DNA of 64,000 bases, taken from NCBI GenBank assembly GCA_934718085.1, contig CAKUZL010000008.1:13157-77156 (forward strand), given 5' to 3'. This document shows positions 42,877 through 52,057 of this stretch, in pieces. The stretch comes from an uncultured Candidatus Melainabacteria bacterium (lineage in GTDB: Bacteria > Cyanobacteriota > Vampirovibrionia > Gastranaerophilales > Gastranaerophilaceae). The notes beneath the pieces were generated by a model. It worked only from the letters and a program-made list of their open reading frames with translations. It was not told where the DNA came from and ran no database searches. Both the position numbers and the translations under genes were made by a program. Numbering within the stretch: position 1 is the stretch's first letter; each line of letters opens with the position of its first letter.

Positions 42877-44238
42877 CTACTGCTTTATAAGCACTTCCAT
42901 CCCGATTTTTTTATCCGCATTCGCAATAACGGTTTTTATTCGTTTGTAAAAATCCGCATCGGTATTATAAGGCGAAAGCATTGTTATTATTACATCCGCG
43001 TCCCTTACCTCCGACGCAAACGCCGACGAAATATTCGGCATCACAAACTTAACGTCGTCACTGATTTTAAGCTTTGCGGCTATCGCGGGCGAAATTTTTT
43101 CGAACAACACAATCAGAACTTTTCGGGTTTCGTTTGAAAGCAGGTAAACCCCCAAATCGTCGGCATCTTTGTCCAAATTGTAAACAATATCGTCGCCCAA
43201 CATCATATAAGTAACTTTTTTCCCGAAAAATTCCGCGAGTAAAAACATCAAAAACGCGCCGATTACGCCGAAAATAATCCCCAATATTATATTGATAATC
43301 AATTTCGGAGACGTATACTCGAAGACCCGCAATTTTTGGGGCTTTTTGAGGACGATAACATTTGACGAATCCGACATTTCTTCGACGAGCTTCGCCCATT
43401 CGAGCTTCGAAGACAACCCCGAAACCCGTGCGGCATCTTCACTTATGGCAATTCTGGAACGTTCGCCTTCGGTATACTGACCTTTCAGATTACCCATGGC
43501 TTTTTGTGCGGAGGTCGAAAACGCGCTTATAGCGTACAATCCGCTCGAACCCGAAAGTGCTCCCGAGGGCATTCCGCCGGCCGAATTTATGCGATCATTC
43601 AATTTTTTCTTCGCGGCGAGGTATTCTTGTTCGATGAATTTTTTGTCGGCTTTGGATTTTCGTCCGTTGATTTCTTTATGAAGCTCGACGTAGTGCGTAA
43701 TTATCGAATTTACGACATTATAGGCGAGTTCGGGATTTTTGTTGGTATACTCGATTGTGATGACGTTTGAATTTTTTTTGTTTTCAAACGAAATATTTCG
43801 GCGCAAAAAGCCTTTTGTAGTGACGAATTCGCCCTCTTTTTTGTTGGGAATGAACCCGAAATATTTTTTGTAAACGATATGATTTTCGCGAATGACTTTG
43901 TCGATGACCAGAGGCGACTGCATAAGCTCGATTTCGTTGTTAAGTTCGGAACTTTTTCCGCCGATGAGCCCCGCCATGGCGTCCGTCGAATCGGAAATGA
44001 CAAACGGATTGATTTCCGCGATATTGGTGTTGTTCGACTTATTGATGAACAAATCTGCTTCGACGGTATACTTTTTGGTTCCGACGAAAGTATAGCCGAT
44101 TATCGCACCGCAAATGAAAATAAACGACAAAATCAACAAAAATTTGCGTTTCCAAAGCGCAAAAATAAATTTTTTGACGTTAAGATTAAAATCCTCGTCG
44201 AAATCTTCTATCGAATTATAATTTATGACCTGTTGCAT
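42877..44238 (-). CDS. Wzz-type polysaccharide chain-length/co-polymerase protein
   Basis: Inner-membrane protein with two transmembrane helices (about residues 34-53 and 312-333) flanking a periplasmic, partly coiled-coil domain: the PCP/Wzz layout. N-terminal Wzz motif DFNLNVKKFIFALWKRKFLLILSFIF is clear. The cytoplasmic C-terminal 120 residues resemble the place of a BY-kinase domain but lack Walker A and the Tyr cluster, so it is probably not a kinase. It closes the polysaccharide locus on this side. 453 residues is longer than a plain Wzz because of that tail. Confidence 0.82.
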   Translation of the reverse strand: MQQVINYNSIEDFDEDFNLNVKKFIFALWKRKFLLILSFIFICGAIIGYTFVGTKKYTVEADLFINKSNNTNIAEINPFVISDSTDAMAGLIGGKSSELNNEIELMQSPLVIDKVIRENHIVYKKYFGFIPNKKEGEFVTTKGFLRRNISFENKKNSNVITIEYTNKNPELAYNVVNSIITHYVELHKEINGRKSKADKKFIEQEYLAAKKKLNDRINSAGGMPSGALSGSSGLYAISAFSTSAQKAMGNLKGQYTEGERSRIAISEDAARVSGLSSKLEWAKLVEEMSDSSNVIVLKKPQKLRVFEYTSPKLIINIILGIIFGVIGAFLMFLLAEFFGKKVTYMMLGDDIVYNLDKDADDLGVYLLSNETRKVLIVLFEKISPAIAAKLKISDDVKFVMPNISSAFASEVRDADVIITMLSPYNTDADFYKRIKTVIANADKKIGMEVLIKQ

Positions 44239-44298
44239 TGCGACCTCACACCGATTTTAAAATAAATTTTACTACAAAACGGATTTTTTAACAACAAA

Positions 44299-45477
44299 CT
44301 AAGGCAAAAATCGTCCGAATTGACCGCAACGTTTTTTCAACCCCGCATAAATTTGCGAAAAGGCAACGGGAATAAGCGTTCCGACGAGCACATAACCGAA
44401 CGCGAGAAAATAATTTGTGTACAAAGTTTCGTAAGCTTCGAGCATAAAAATCGGTCTATTCAAATACAAAACCTCGAGCAACGTGAAAACCTTAAACGAC
44501 AAAAGGTGCAAACACAGTATTGACACGGTATGCCGCCCCAAAAACGAAAAAATTTTCGCGGTGATTTTAAATTTTGCCAAAAATCCGCCGGCGGACATCA
44601 CGAAAATATACCCGAAAAAGCTTGCCGCTGCAAGCCAAAAGGGGTTATTGTAAAAGTTTCTCGAAATATAAAAAAACTTCGGATTGCAAACCGTTATAAA
44701 AACCAAGGCGCAAAACGAAATCAACCCCGCCCAAAACCCGCGCGGAAGGCGAATTTTAAACACGGACATAAAATTTCCGAACGCAAACAAAAATACACAG
44801 GACAACATTGTCCCGATTTTATAAAACGAAAAATCCGCCAATCCCGCAAAATACCCCGCACACAGGCACAAAAGACAAACCGCCGCGGTTATCGGAAATT
44901 CAAAGCGGGCAGGCGCAAACCTTCGTACAATAATCCTTCCGCCCGCATAACAAACGGAAATAAAAAACAAAGCTTTTAAAAACCACGTCGTTCCGACGAA
45001 AAATTGTTCTTTTGCAAGCAAAACCGCCCACAACAAGTGCTTTGCGGTTGTTGCGCAATCAAAACGCGGAATGACTTCGTTGAGCATGACCGTCGTGTCG
45101 AGATGTTCGAAAAATGTCGACGACGAAGGAAGCAAATGCGTATCCAAAAAGAAATTATGCAACAACAAAAAGACGACGTTAAAAAACAAATACGGCACCA
45201 AAAGCGACTTTACGCGCTTTTTGACGAGTTCAAAGAACGACTTCGTCGATTTCACGTACTTTTCACCGAAAAACACACCCGACAAAATAAAAAACACCGA
45301 CATGTGAAACAGGTAAATAAACCTGAAAACAAAGCCTTGCGAGTAAATTTCGATTGCATGCCCGTAAACGACAAGCAAAATCAGCAGACCTTTCGCGATG
45401 TCCGCAGTAAGGTCGCGAGGCTTTGATATCGGAGGTTCCGACGAAACTCCGGAATTTAAAGCAACGGGAGCCGTCAT
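44299..45477 (-). CDS. Acyltransferase family 3 membrane protein
   Basis: About ten transmembrane segments. DLTADIAKGLLILLVVYGHA with the family's catalytic-region His, and FHMSVFFILSGVFFG, are the hallmark motifs of acyltransferase 3 (O-antigen and exopolysaccharide acetylation, WecH/OafA-like). ATGA overlap with the upstream gene at 45474 shows translational coupling. It likely decorates the polymer made by this locus. Confidence 0.88.
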   Translation of the reverse strand: MTAPVALNSGVSSEPPISKPRDLTADIAKGLLILLVVYGHAIEIYSQGFVFRFIYLFHMSVFFILSGVFFGEKYVKSTKSFFELVKKRVKSLLVPYLFFNVVFLLLHNFFLDTHLLPSSSTFFEHLDTTVMLNEVIPRFDCATTAKHLLWAVLLAKEQFFVGTTWFLKALFFISVCYAGGRIIVRRFAPARFEFPITAAVCLLCLCAGYFAGLADFSFYKIGTMLSCVFLFAFGNFMSVFKIRLPRGFWAGLISFCALVFITVCNPKFFYISRNFYNNPFWLAAASFFGYIFVMSAGGFLAKFKITAKIFSFLGRHTVSILCLHLLSFKVFTLLEVLYLNRPIFMLEAYETLYTNYFLAFGYVLVGTLIPVAFSQIYAGLKKRCGQFGRFLP

Positions 45478-46265
45478 TGGTCGAAATCCTCGAAAAGCCC
45501 TCTCAATCCGCGCGGATTGACCGAAATTATGCGGGTATCGGGGTAATAAATTTCGGCAAACTCTTTGAGTTTTGCCCAGCTTTCGGCATAGACCCTGTTT
45601 TTCTTAAGTTTTTCGGGTTTTTCGTAAAAATATCCGTTGGTGCAATCGCATCCGACAAGGTAAATTTTTCGAGGGTTCGTAAACAGCGCAAACTGAACCG
45701 CCGCAAGGGCAACCGACCCTCCGCATTCCAGATAATTACAATCGATATCCTTTGAAAATTTCAGCGACGACATCGAAAACGTCGAGTATTGAAAATACCT
45801 TCTCGCACCGAATTTCAACGCGACCGACTCGGGAATGATACAATCTTTGATTTTCCTTGTTTTGCAGTCAAAATAAGCCTCGGGAGCGGTTCCGAAAAAC
45901 TTTACGACATTCGAATATTTTTCGTCGTCAAGCTTATCGATATAGGCTTTTACGCCCCAATCCTGCATAAAAAGGAAATCGAGCGTGACTTTATCGTATA
46001 AAAACGATTTATTGACACCTATATTGACGACACCCTCCAAAGGCTTGTAATCGTTGAGCGAAGGTCCCGTCGCCAATATAACGACATCCCTGCCGCAAAA
46101 TTTATTTTTATACTCGGAAAAAGTTTTGTCATGAATTTTAGCAACCGTAAGCGCACGGAGCAAATCCCTTTCGTCATAACGTTTTACTGGCAAAGAATTT
46201 TGAAAATCTATAAAAAATTTTCTCGCACGCCGCGAAAAATACCCGAAAATCGACTTTAAGTTCAT
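45474..46265 (-). CDS. DUF115-like polysaccharide-locus protein
   Basis: The core motif DVVILATGPSLNDYKPLE ... NIGVNKSFL and IYLVGCDCTNGYFYE resemble DUF115/6-hydroxymethylpterin-pyrophosphokinase-like and GT42-like proteins that occur in glycan loci (for example flagellin glycosylation factors). The donor and acceptor are unknown. No signal peptide; a basic amphipathic N-terminus could touch the membrane. First gene of a three-gene minus-strand unit (this, acyltransferase, Wzz), divergent from the Wzx gene. Confidence 0.6.
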   Translation of the reverse strand: MNLKSIFGYFSRRARKFFIDFQNSLPVKRYDERDLLRALTVAKIHDKTFSEYKNKFCGRDVVILATGPSLNDYKPLEGVVNIGVNKSFLYDKVTLDFLFMQDWGVKAYIDKLDDEKYSNVVKFFGTAPEAYFDCKTRKIKDCIIPESVALKFGARRYFQYSTFSMSSLKFSKDIDCNYLECGGSVALAAVQFALFTNPRKIYLVGCDCTNGYFYEKPEKLKKNRVYAESWAKLKEFAEIYYPDTRIISVNPRGLRGLFEDFDQ

Positions 46266-46267
46266 AT

Positions 46268-46296
46268 TTTAACTCTCTCCGTTTTTTGTGTATAAT
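46268..46296 (+). promoter_or_regulatory. Promoter of the Wzx gene
   Basis: TATAAT at 46291-46296 with TTTAAC 17 bp upstream; predicted start about 25 bases before the ATG with AAAGGA in the leader. Confidence 0.45.
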
Positions 46297-46327
46297 AAAA
46301 CCTCGAAAGGATTATACCAAACTTTTT

Positions 46328-47542
46328 ATGATAAAGAAACTGCTTTCTACAAATTTGTACACCCTCGCGCTGTATATGCGAAAAATCGCGAGCGCGTTCG
46401 TGGTTTTCATCGCGGCAAGGTTCCTGGACGTCCACGGATACGGGCTGTATTCAAGCTACCGAACCATCGCGCTGTACATCCTCGTACTTGCAAACCTCGG
46501 ATTCAGCGAATATATAATCGTTTCGTCACAAAAAAAAGTCGAAAACGTAGCTCTGAAACAACGCTTTTTTATCGTTTTCGGAATTCTCGTCGCGCTGTTT
46601 TACGCCTGTTTTCAGTCGTTCTTCAATCTCGAAAATCACCTCGTCTTTGCCCTTCTGATTTTTAACATGTTCTTCGACAATTCCTTCTTTGCCCTGATTT
46701 TACCGTATTTTCAGGTTACAAAAAAATTTAAAGAAATAAGCCTGATAAACATTGTTTACGCCGTCGGAATTATCGCCATAGCCTGCATTTCGTACATTTT
46801 TAAGTTAGGTTTGACAAAATTCCTGATTTTAAACGTCTTGTGGGGAGTTTTTAATTTCGTACAAAGCTCGATACGGATAAAAGCAAGCTACATCAAGGGG
46901 TTACGCCAATTCAAAGAATTTTTTAAATCGTTGGACAAATCGATGGTTTATTTCGCGCTCGTCGCGCTCACGATTTTGACATACTCGCAACTTCCGTCGC
47001 TCGCGGTTTCGACCCTTTTGTCGCGTGAAGACGCCGCACTGTACTTTTCGGCGTTCAACATCGCGTCGGTACTTGCGTTGGTATCGGCGGCTCAGTCTCA
47101 GCAAATCATCGCCGACCTGATGAACAATTCGTACTCGCTTTTGAAAAAAGTTTTGAAAAAAAATATCCTTTTCGTACTGAAAATAAACATTGCGGCAACT
47201 TTATTTTTCATCGTCGCGGGAAAACCGCTGTTGGAAATAATTTACGGCAACGAATACTACCAAAACGCTTATTTTGCACTTGTTATACCCGCATTCGCAC
47301 AAACCGTCGGCAGCGTCGGAGCGGTCGCGGGAACTTACATTACCGCCCGAAATATGCAAAAATCGAAATTCAAAATGCAATTGGAATTTGTCGCCGTCAC
47401 GTTTTTGCTGCTCGCCGCGCTTAAAAAATTCGGTCTTACGGGAATGGTCTGGACGTTCGCGCTTTCGCAGGTTTACACCGCATCAAGATACACGATTTTT
47501 ATGCTCAACGACCTCAAAAAACTTCGCAACAAAGAAGCCTGA
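46328..47542 (+). CDS. Wzx-like polysaccharide flippase (MATE/MOP superfamily)
   Basis: About twelve hydrophobic helices over 404 residues. The N-terminal pattern (NLYTLALYMRKIASAFVVFIAARFLDVHGYGLYSSYRTIALYIL) and the repeated V..ARFL.....G.Y signature are typical of Wzx/RfbX flippases, which move lipid-linked repeat units across the inner membrane. Start at ATG 46328; a TTG 42 bases upstream overlaps the -10. It is the only plus-strand gene in the locus, with its own promoter. Confidence 0.85.
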   Translation: MIKKLLSTNLYTLALYMRKIASAFVVFIAARFLDVHGYGLYSSYRTIALYILVLANLGFSEYIIVSSQKKVENVALKQRFFIVFGILVALFYACFQSFFNLENHLVFALLIFNMFFDNSFFALILPYFQVTKKFKEISLINIVYAVGIIAIACISYIFKLGLTKFLILNVLWGVFNFVQSSIRIKASYIKGLRQFKEFFKSLDKSMVYFALVALTILTYSQLPSLAVSTLLSREDAALYFSAFNIASVLALVSAAQSQQIIADLMNNSYSLLKKVLKKNILFVLKINIAATLFFIVAGKPLLEIIYGNEYYQNAYFALVIPAFAQTVGSVGAVAGTYITARNMQKSKFKMQLEFVAVTFLLLAALKKFGLTGMVWTFALSQVYTASRYTIFMLNDLKKLRNKEA

Positions 47543-47617
47543 AATTTTTAAAATCGATTTTACGAACAACGAATACAAGATGCCTGCAAAGAATACCGAG
47601 TTCCTACAACAATTTTT

Positions 47618-49078
47618 TTAAATTCGGTCACGTTGTTCGACATTTGACAAATCCTCTTTTAAAATATTTTCGCGGTTCCTTATTTTCAAATATTTCACAC
47701 ATTTTTCAAGCGTCAACGAATACGCAATCAACACGCCGAAAACAAACCACATCACGGTATCCGTCGTGAACGACTGGTAAATCGAATTTACGACAAAATT
47801 CACTCCGACGAGCGAAAAAGCTTCGAGAATAATTCTGTCGTTGCCGACGAAAAATTTCGAAATCCGAAACGCGCGCCAAATCGTAGAAATAAAGAACGAA
47901 TAAATCAACAACAGCCCGATGATACCGTTTTCGAGCAAAGTTGCCCAAAAAATCGACGGCGGCGAGCCGAGTTTGCCGGCTTCGAGCTTTTCGTAAAGTT
48001 CTTCCGTCAACGGAACGGGTGAATTTTTAAACTGCGTATACATTTCGTTATCATTTGCCCGCGTAATTCCGGTAATCGGGTGTTTTCCCGCCATTGTCGC
48101 GGCATTGATATAAGAAACTATACGCGCACCGAGCGAAGGTTCTGTCAAAATAAGGGTTTCCACGTCTTTGAACGAAGAAGCTACAACGTTGACCCGACGA
48201 ACGATACGATTTTCCTCGGGGTTGTCGATTTTGGGGATAAACAGCAAAGACGGCACGATAAGCAACATTGCGCAACAAATCAAAACTATTCTTCGACGGA
48301 TAATTCTGATGATGTCTTTCGAAAAATACAAAAACGTAAAAATCATTGACGCGATAATGTATATGGGTGATTGAGTCAAAAACAGATTGACGTACGTCAA
48401 GGTCAAAATCAGGACTTTCAAAACGGCGTCGACTTTCCGCGAACGCGTTATTTTATAAGACTTTGAGACGACTTTTAACGCAAACGGCAACATTACGAAC
48501 AAAAAAAGTGCGTAAAAGCTGGGTTCAAAACAGAAACTTCTGTTTCTGACGGCAAAATACGTAACGTTGACGGTACTTTCGGCGTTCAGGAACATTGACC
48601 GCGTAGAAACGTAATTGTGCAAAGCCTCGATTGCCGAAATCGAGTAAAATTGCCCGTAATAGTCGATAATTCCGTACACCGTCGAAAACAAAAATACTCC
48701 GAGAACAACGTTTGCGACCTTTTGAAACGAAATATATTTCGGAACGAAAAACGCCGCAAAAAACAGAGTCGGAAAAATTACGCAACCGTACGTCAAAAAC
48801 GTAGAGAACCAGATATTAAGCAAAACTCCGGACTTTCCGACAAAAACGGGTGAAACCAAAATCCATAAAAGCAACAGCCCCAAAAACATTACGGGAGGCT
48901 TTGTAAAAAGAGTTTTGAACTTTTTTGTTTTCCCCGGATTAAGAAAAAAATAAATCCCGAAAAACGCCAACGTCAGGATTGTTCCGACAATAATCTGCTG
49001 ACTGCCGATTTTTATGCGGCAATCGTTCATAAACAAAAAAATTATCGCGAGTATTCCGAGAAAATTTATCCTTAACAT
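47618..49078 (-). CDS. Wzy-like O-antigen polymerase/ligase
   Basis: About eleven or twelve transmembrane segments with a large periplasmic loop (GARIVSYINAATMAGKHPITGITRANDNEM ... GSPPSIFWATLLENGIIGLLL), the arrangement of Wzy/WaaL proteins. GxRxxxxxxxxxxxxxxPxxGxG-like pattern fits the Wzy_C loop. 486 residues. It polymerises or attaches the locus glycan in the periplasm. A TATAAT lies 7 bases before the ATG without a ribosome site, pointing to an internal leaderless promoter in addition to read-through from upstream glycosyltransferases. Confidence 0.85.
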   Translation of the reverse strand: MLRINFLGILAIIFLFMNDCRIKIGSQQIIVGTILTLAFFGIYFFLNPGKTKKFKTLFTKPPVMFLGLLLLWILVSPVFVGKSGVLLNIWFSTFLTYGCVIFPTLFFAAFFVPKYISFQKVANVVLGVFLFSTVYGIIDYYGQFYSISAIEALHNYVSTRSMFLNAESTVNVTYFAVRNRSFCFEPSFYALFLFVMLPFALKVVSKSYKITRSRKVDAVLKVLILTLTYVNLFLTQSPIYIIASMIFTFLYFSKDIIRIIRRRIVLICCAMLLIVPSLLFIPKIDNPEENRIVRRVNVVASSFKDVETLILTEPSLGARIVSYINAATMAGKHPITGITRANDNEMYTQFKNSPVPLTEELYEKLEAGKLGSPPSIFWATLLENGIIGLLLIYSFFISTIWRAFRISKFFVGNDRIILEAFSLVGVNFVVNSIYQSFTTDTVMWFVFGVLIAYSLTLEKCVKYLKIRNRENILKEDLSNVEQRDRI

Positions 49079-49085
49079 TGTTTGT

Positions 49086-49091
49086 ATTATA
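49086..49091 (-). promoter_or_regulatory. -10 hexamer of the Wzy gene, leaderless layout
   Basis: TATAAT on the minus strand, 7 bases before the ATG; no ribosome site. Confidence 0.4.
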
Positions 49092-49100
49092 CACCAAAAA

Positions 49101-49973
49101 TCACAATGTCGCTACGTATTTCGCAAGCTCGAGACTGTCCCCGGACATTGTAAAAACTGCTTCAGCAAGATACAAAATTACGTAACAAAACTTCACAAAC
49201 GGAAAGCACGCGGGCGAATGCTTTTTAAAATAGTAAAATTCACTTTTTTTGCTGCGTTTTTTTTTGGTCAGAGGAACATCGCAGGATCGACCTTCGAGGT
49301 GAACGATTTTCGCCGATGGCACGAATTTTATGTCGAATCCGGCGTTTTTTATGCGTTTGCACAAATCGGTTTCTTCGTAATACATAAAAAATTTTTCATC
49401 GAAAAGCCCGACATCGGCGAGAACGGATTTTCGAAACATTATATCCGCGCCCGTGATATATCCCAAACGCTTTGTATGCACGGTATCCGCCGAATTTATC
49501 GTCAATTTGTATTTTTTGTAAGCTTGTTTAAAAACGTAACGGGGTCCGAATTTCCAGAGGATTTCGGTAAAATTCGGAAAGTTCCCGCCGCAATCGACGG
49601 GCGAACCGTTTTCGTCGGTCAAGAACCCCCCGCACGCACCGACCCCGGGATTTTTCTCCATAAAGTCGAAAAGTATTTTAATTGCGTTGTTTACGAGCAA
49701 AGTGTCGGTATTCAGGCAAAAAACGTATTTTGCGTCGGAGATTTTAATCGCGAGGTTGTTTGCGGCGCCGAAACCCGAATTTTCGGAATTTTCGATAATT
49801 TTGACACCGGGGAACTTTGATTTCAGAATTTCGACCGACCCGTCGTTTGAGTTGTTGTCGACGACAATTATTTCAAAATCGAGGTTTTCGGTTTTTTCGT
49901 ATACCGAATTTATCGCATTTGCGGTAAGTTCGGGCGTTTTGTAATTCACGAAAATTACGCTGACGTCTTTCAT
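49101..49973 (-). CDS. Glycosyltransferase family 2 (rhamnosyltransferase-like)
   Basis: GT-A fold: VSVIFVNYKTPELTANAINSV, VVDNNSNDGSV, the nucleotide/metal DXD region FCLNTDT, and YITGADIMFRKSV..DVGLFDEKFFMYYEETDLCKRI, the hallmark of WbbL-like GT2 enzymes. 290 residues. A short hydrophobic C-terminal stretch may touch the membrane. ATGA overlap with the GT4 gene upstream (49970-49973). Confidence 0.9.
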   Translation of the reverse strand: MKDVSVIFVNYKTPELTANAINSVYEKTENLDFEIIVVDNNSNDGSVEILKSKFPGVKIIENSENSGFGAANNLAIKISDAKYVFCLNTDTLLVNNAIKILFDFMEKNPGVGACGGFLTDENGSPVDCGGNFPNFTEILWKFGPRYVFKQAYKKYKLTINSADTVHTKRLGYITGADIMFRKSVLADVGLFDEKFFMYYEETDLCKRIKNAGFDIKFVPSAKIVHLEGRSCDVPLTKKKRSKKSEFYYFKKHSPACFPFVKFCYVILYLAEAVFTMSGDSLELAKYVATL

Positions 49974-51016
49974 TTTTCAAAAACCGTCGACTCGATAAAT
50001 TCCGTCATTTTTCGGTAAGCGACATCCCAATCGAAAGATTTTGCCGTATTTTCACCGTTATCGGAAAGTCTTTCGCGCAAGTCGGGGTTTTCGATAATTC
50101 TCGACATAGCGTCGGCAAGGACAGCCGGTGCTTTTGCGGGAACGACGAGCGAATTGAATTCGTTTTCGGCGTACTCGCGGCTTCCGCCGGTATCGGTGGT
50201 AACGACGGGACATCCGCAACCCATCGCCTCGAGCGCGGGAAGCCCGAAACCTTCACTGTGCGAGGAACAAACAAACATCAAAGCTTCTTTGTAGAGTTTT
50301 TTGAGCAAAGCTTTATCGCCGTTAATTCTGATTATTTCGGACGAAGGGTTGGATTTAAACGCGCCTTCGGTCGTGATGAGCCTTATTTCGGGATGTTTTT
50401 TCCAAACGATTTTCATTGCTTTCCAAAAGTCGATAAAGCCTTTGTGTTTGTTTCTGCTGCCTATCCACAAAATATAATTTTTGCGTTCGAAGCGATTTCC
50501 GTCGGGTTTAAACTCGTTTTCGAGTCCGTTTTGAATAATTACGGACTTCATGCCCGAAGCTTTTTCGAGTTCGTCGGCGCAGAAAGTCGAAATGGAAATT
50601 CTTTCGTCCGTAAATTTCGGGTAAATTTTGAACATCAGCTGCCTGAGCGGTCGGTTTTTGAACATCGCCGAAAAATCCTGATTGAACATCAGGAACTTAA
50701 CCTTCGGATGCGAAAGTTTGTAAAGAACGGGCAAAATCATCTGAGGGAGGTACGTTCCGATGATTACGTCGATTGTCGAAGGGATTTGTTTGACCTTGCC
50801 CAAAACGTCGATATACCCGAGTTGACGGCTCCAAAACGGAGAAAACAACGATTTGTATTCGATTATTTTAACCGACTCGTCGCGCATAAAAACGGTGCCT
50901 TCGGGAACAAAAATCGAAACGTCGTGTTTTTTTGCAAGTGCCTTTGCGTAAGCAAAAATGACTCTTTCGCCCCCGCGGTTTGTGTTCAGCCCCGGAGCAA
51001 CAAACATTATTTGCAT
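49970..51016 (-). CDS. Glycosyltransferase family 4
   Basis: GT-B fold with N-terminal LNTNRGGERVIFAYAKALAKK and the C-terminal donor-binding signature SHSEGFGLPALEAMGCGCPVVTTDTGG, including the E-x7-E motif of retaining GT4 enzymes. 348 residues. Overlaps genes on both sides (10 bases with the GT2 upstream, 4 with the GT2 downstream), so all three are one translation-coupled unit. Sugar unknown. Confidence 0.92.
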   Translation of the reverse strand: MQIMFVAPGLNTNRGGERVIFAYAKALAKKHDVSIFVPEGTVFMRDESVKIIEYKSLFSPFWSRQLGYIDVLGKVKQIPSTIDVIIGTYLPQMILPVLYKLSHPKVKFLMFNQDFSAMFKNRPLRQLMFKIYPKFTDERISISTFCADELEKASGMKSVIIQNGLENEFKPDGNRFERKNYILWIGSRNKHKGFIDFWKAMKIVWKKHPEIRLITTEGAFKSNPSSEIIRINGDKALLKKLYKEALMFVCSSHSEGFGLPALEAMGCGCPVVTTDTGGSREYAENEFNSLVVPAKAPAVLADAMSRIIENPDLRERLSDNGENTAKSFDWDVAYRKMTEFIESTVFEK

Positions 51017-51945
51017 TTAAAAACCCTCAATTTTACGTACTTCAGGAAAAAATTTCCCCAAATCAAAGTTGTCCAAAACATTTTTTGGACAATATTATAA
51101 CGGTTCCAAAAATGTTTTCTGAAAAATTTCATCATCGATTGAGTGAAAATCAAAACGCTTTTCGCCTGAATATTTTGAACGGTTACGCCCTTGTAATGCG
51201 TAACCACCGCAAACGGGTTGTATACGACGGTTTTGCCGACTTCTTTGGTTCGAAGCCCCCAATCGGTTTCTTCCTGATACATAAAGAAAAGTTCGTCCAT
51301 ACCGCCGATTTGCTCGAAAAGACTGCGCGACACCATCATGCAGGCTCCCGAAAGCGCCCAGCATTCGTTTATCGAATTTTTATCGACGTTCCACATCGCG
51401 TAACCGTTAAACGCCGCGCAATTCGGGAACATTTTCGCAAGCCCGACCAGATGAAAAAGCGTATCTTTCGGGTAAGGTTTTCCGCGCAGGCAGGGCTGTT
51501 GGAACGAACCGTCGGTGTTAAGAACCTTCGGACCCACCATCCCGACGTTATTGTTGTTGTCCAGATAATCGCACAAAATCCGTAAAACGTTGTTGTGCAT
51601 TATTACGTCCGGATTTAAAATCAAAAAGTTTCTTCCGCGGGCAAGCTTCATACAGATATTGTTCGCCTTTGCAAAACCGAGGTTTTCGCCGCATTCGACA
51701 AACGTAAAATTGTCCCACGTTTCGGATAAATGCTCGATATATTTATAGCTTTCGTCGTCTCTGTTAGAATCGTTGTCGGCAATTATCAGCTCGTACGCTA
51801 TGTTTTCGGAATTTTCCACCAAACTTTCTACCGTCTCGCGAAGATATTTCCCCGAGTTCCAGTTGACGATTATAACCGAAACGTCAAACTCGTTTTTCGA
51901 ATACTCGTTTGTTTTAATTTTCAATTTTTCGGACTCCGTAATCAC
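51007..51945 (-). CDS. Glycosyltransferase family 2
   Basis: VSVIIVNWNSGKYLRETVESL, IIADNDSN, FLILNPDVIM (DXD equivalent) and ALSGACMMVSRSLFEQIGGMDELFFMYQEETDW define a WbbL-like GT2. It is related to the 49101 gene but clearly different, so the two probably add different sugars. GTG start at 51945. About 110 bases of AT-rich DNA separate it from the initiating transferase upstream. Confidence 0.9.
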   Translation of the reverse strand: MITESEKLKIKTNEYSKNEFDVSVIIVNWNSGKYLRETVESLVENSENIAYELIIADNDSNRDDESYKYIEHLSETWDNFTFVECGENLGFAKANNICMKLARGRNFLILNPDVIMHNNVLRILCDYLDNNNNVGMVGPKVLNTDGSFQQPCLRGKPYPKDTLFHLVGLAKMFPNCAAFNGYAMWNVDKNSINECWALSGACMMVSRSLFEQIGGMDELFFMYQEETDWGLRTKEVGKTVVYNPFAVVTHYKGVTVQNIQAKSVLIFTQSMMKFFRKHFWNRYNIVQKMFWTTLIWGNFFLKYVKLRVFKCK

Positions 51946-52057
51946 AGTATTTTCCGCCTTTAAGACTATTTTTTACGAAAGCTCTTTTCGAACCTCATCA
52001 GCAATTGTAACCTTATTTGAAAAATTTAAATACAAACAAACGGATGATTTTCGAAAA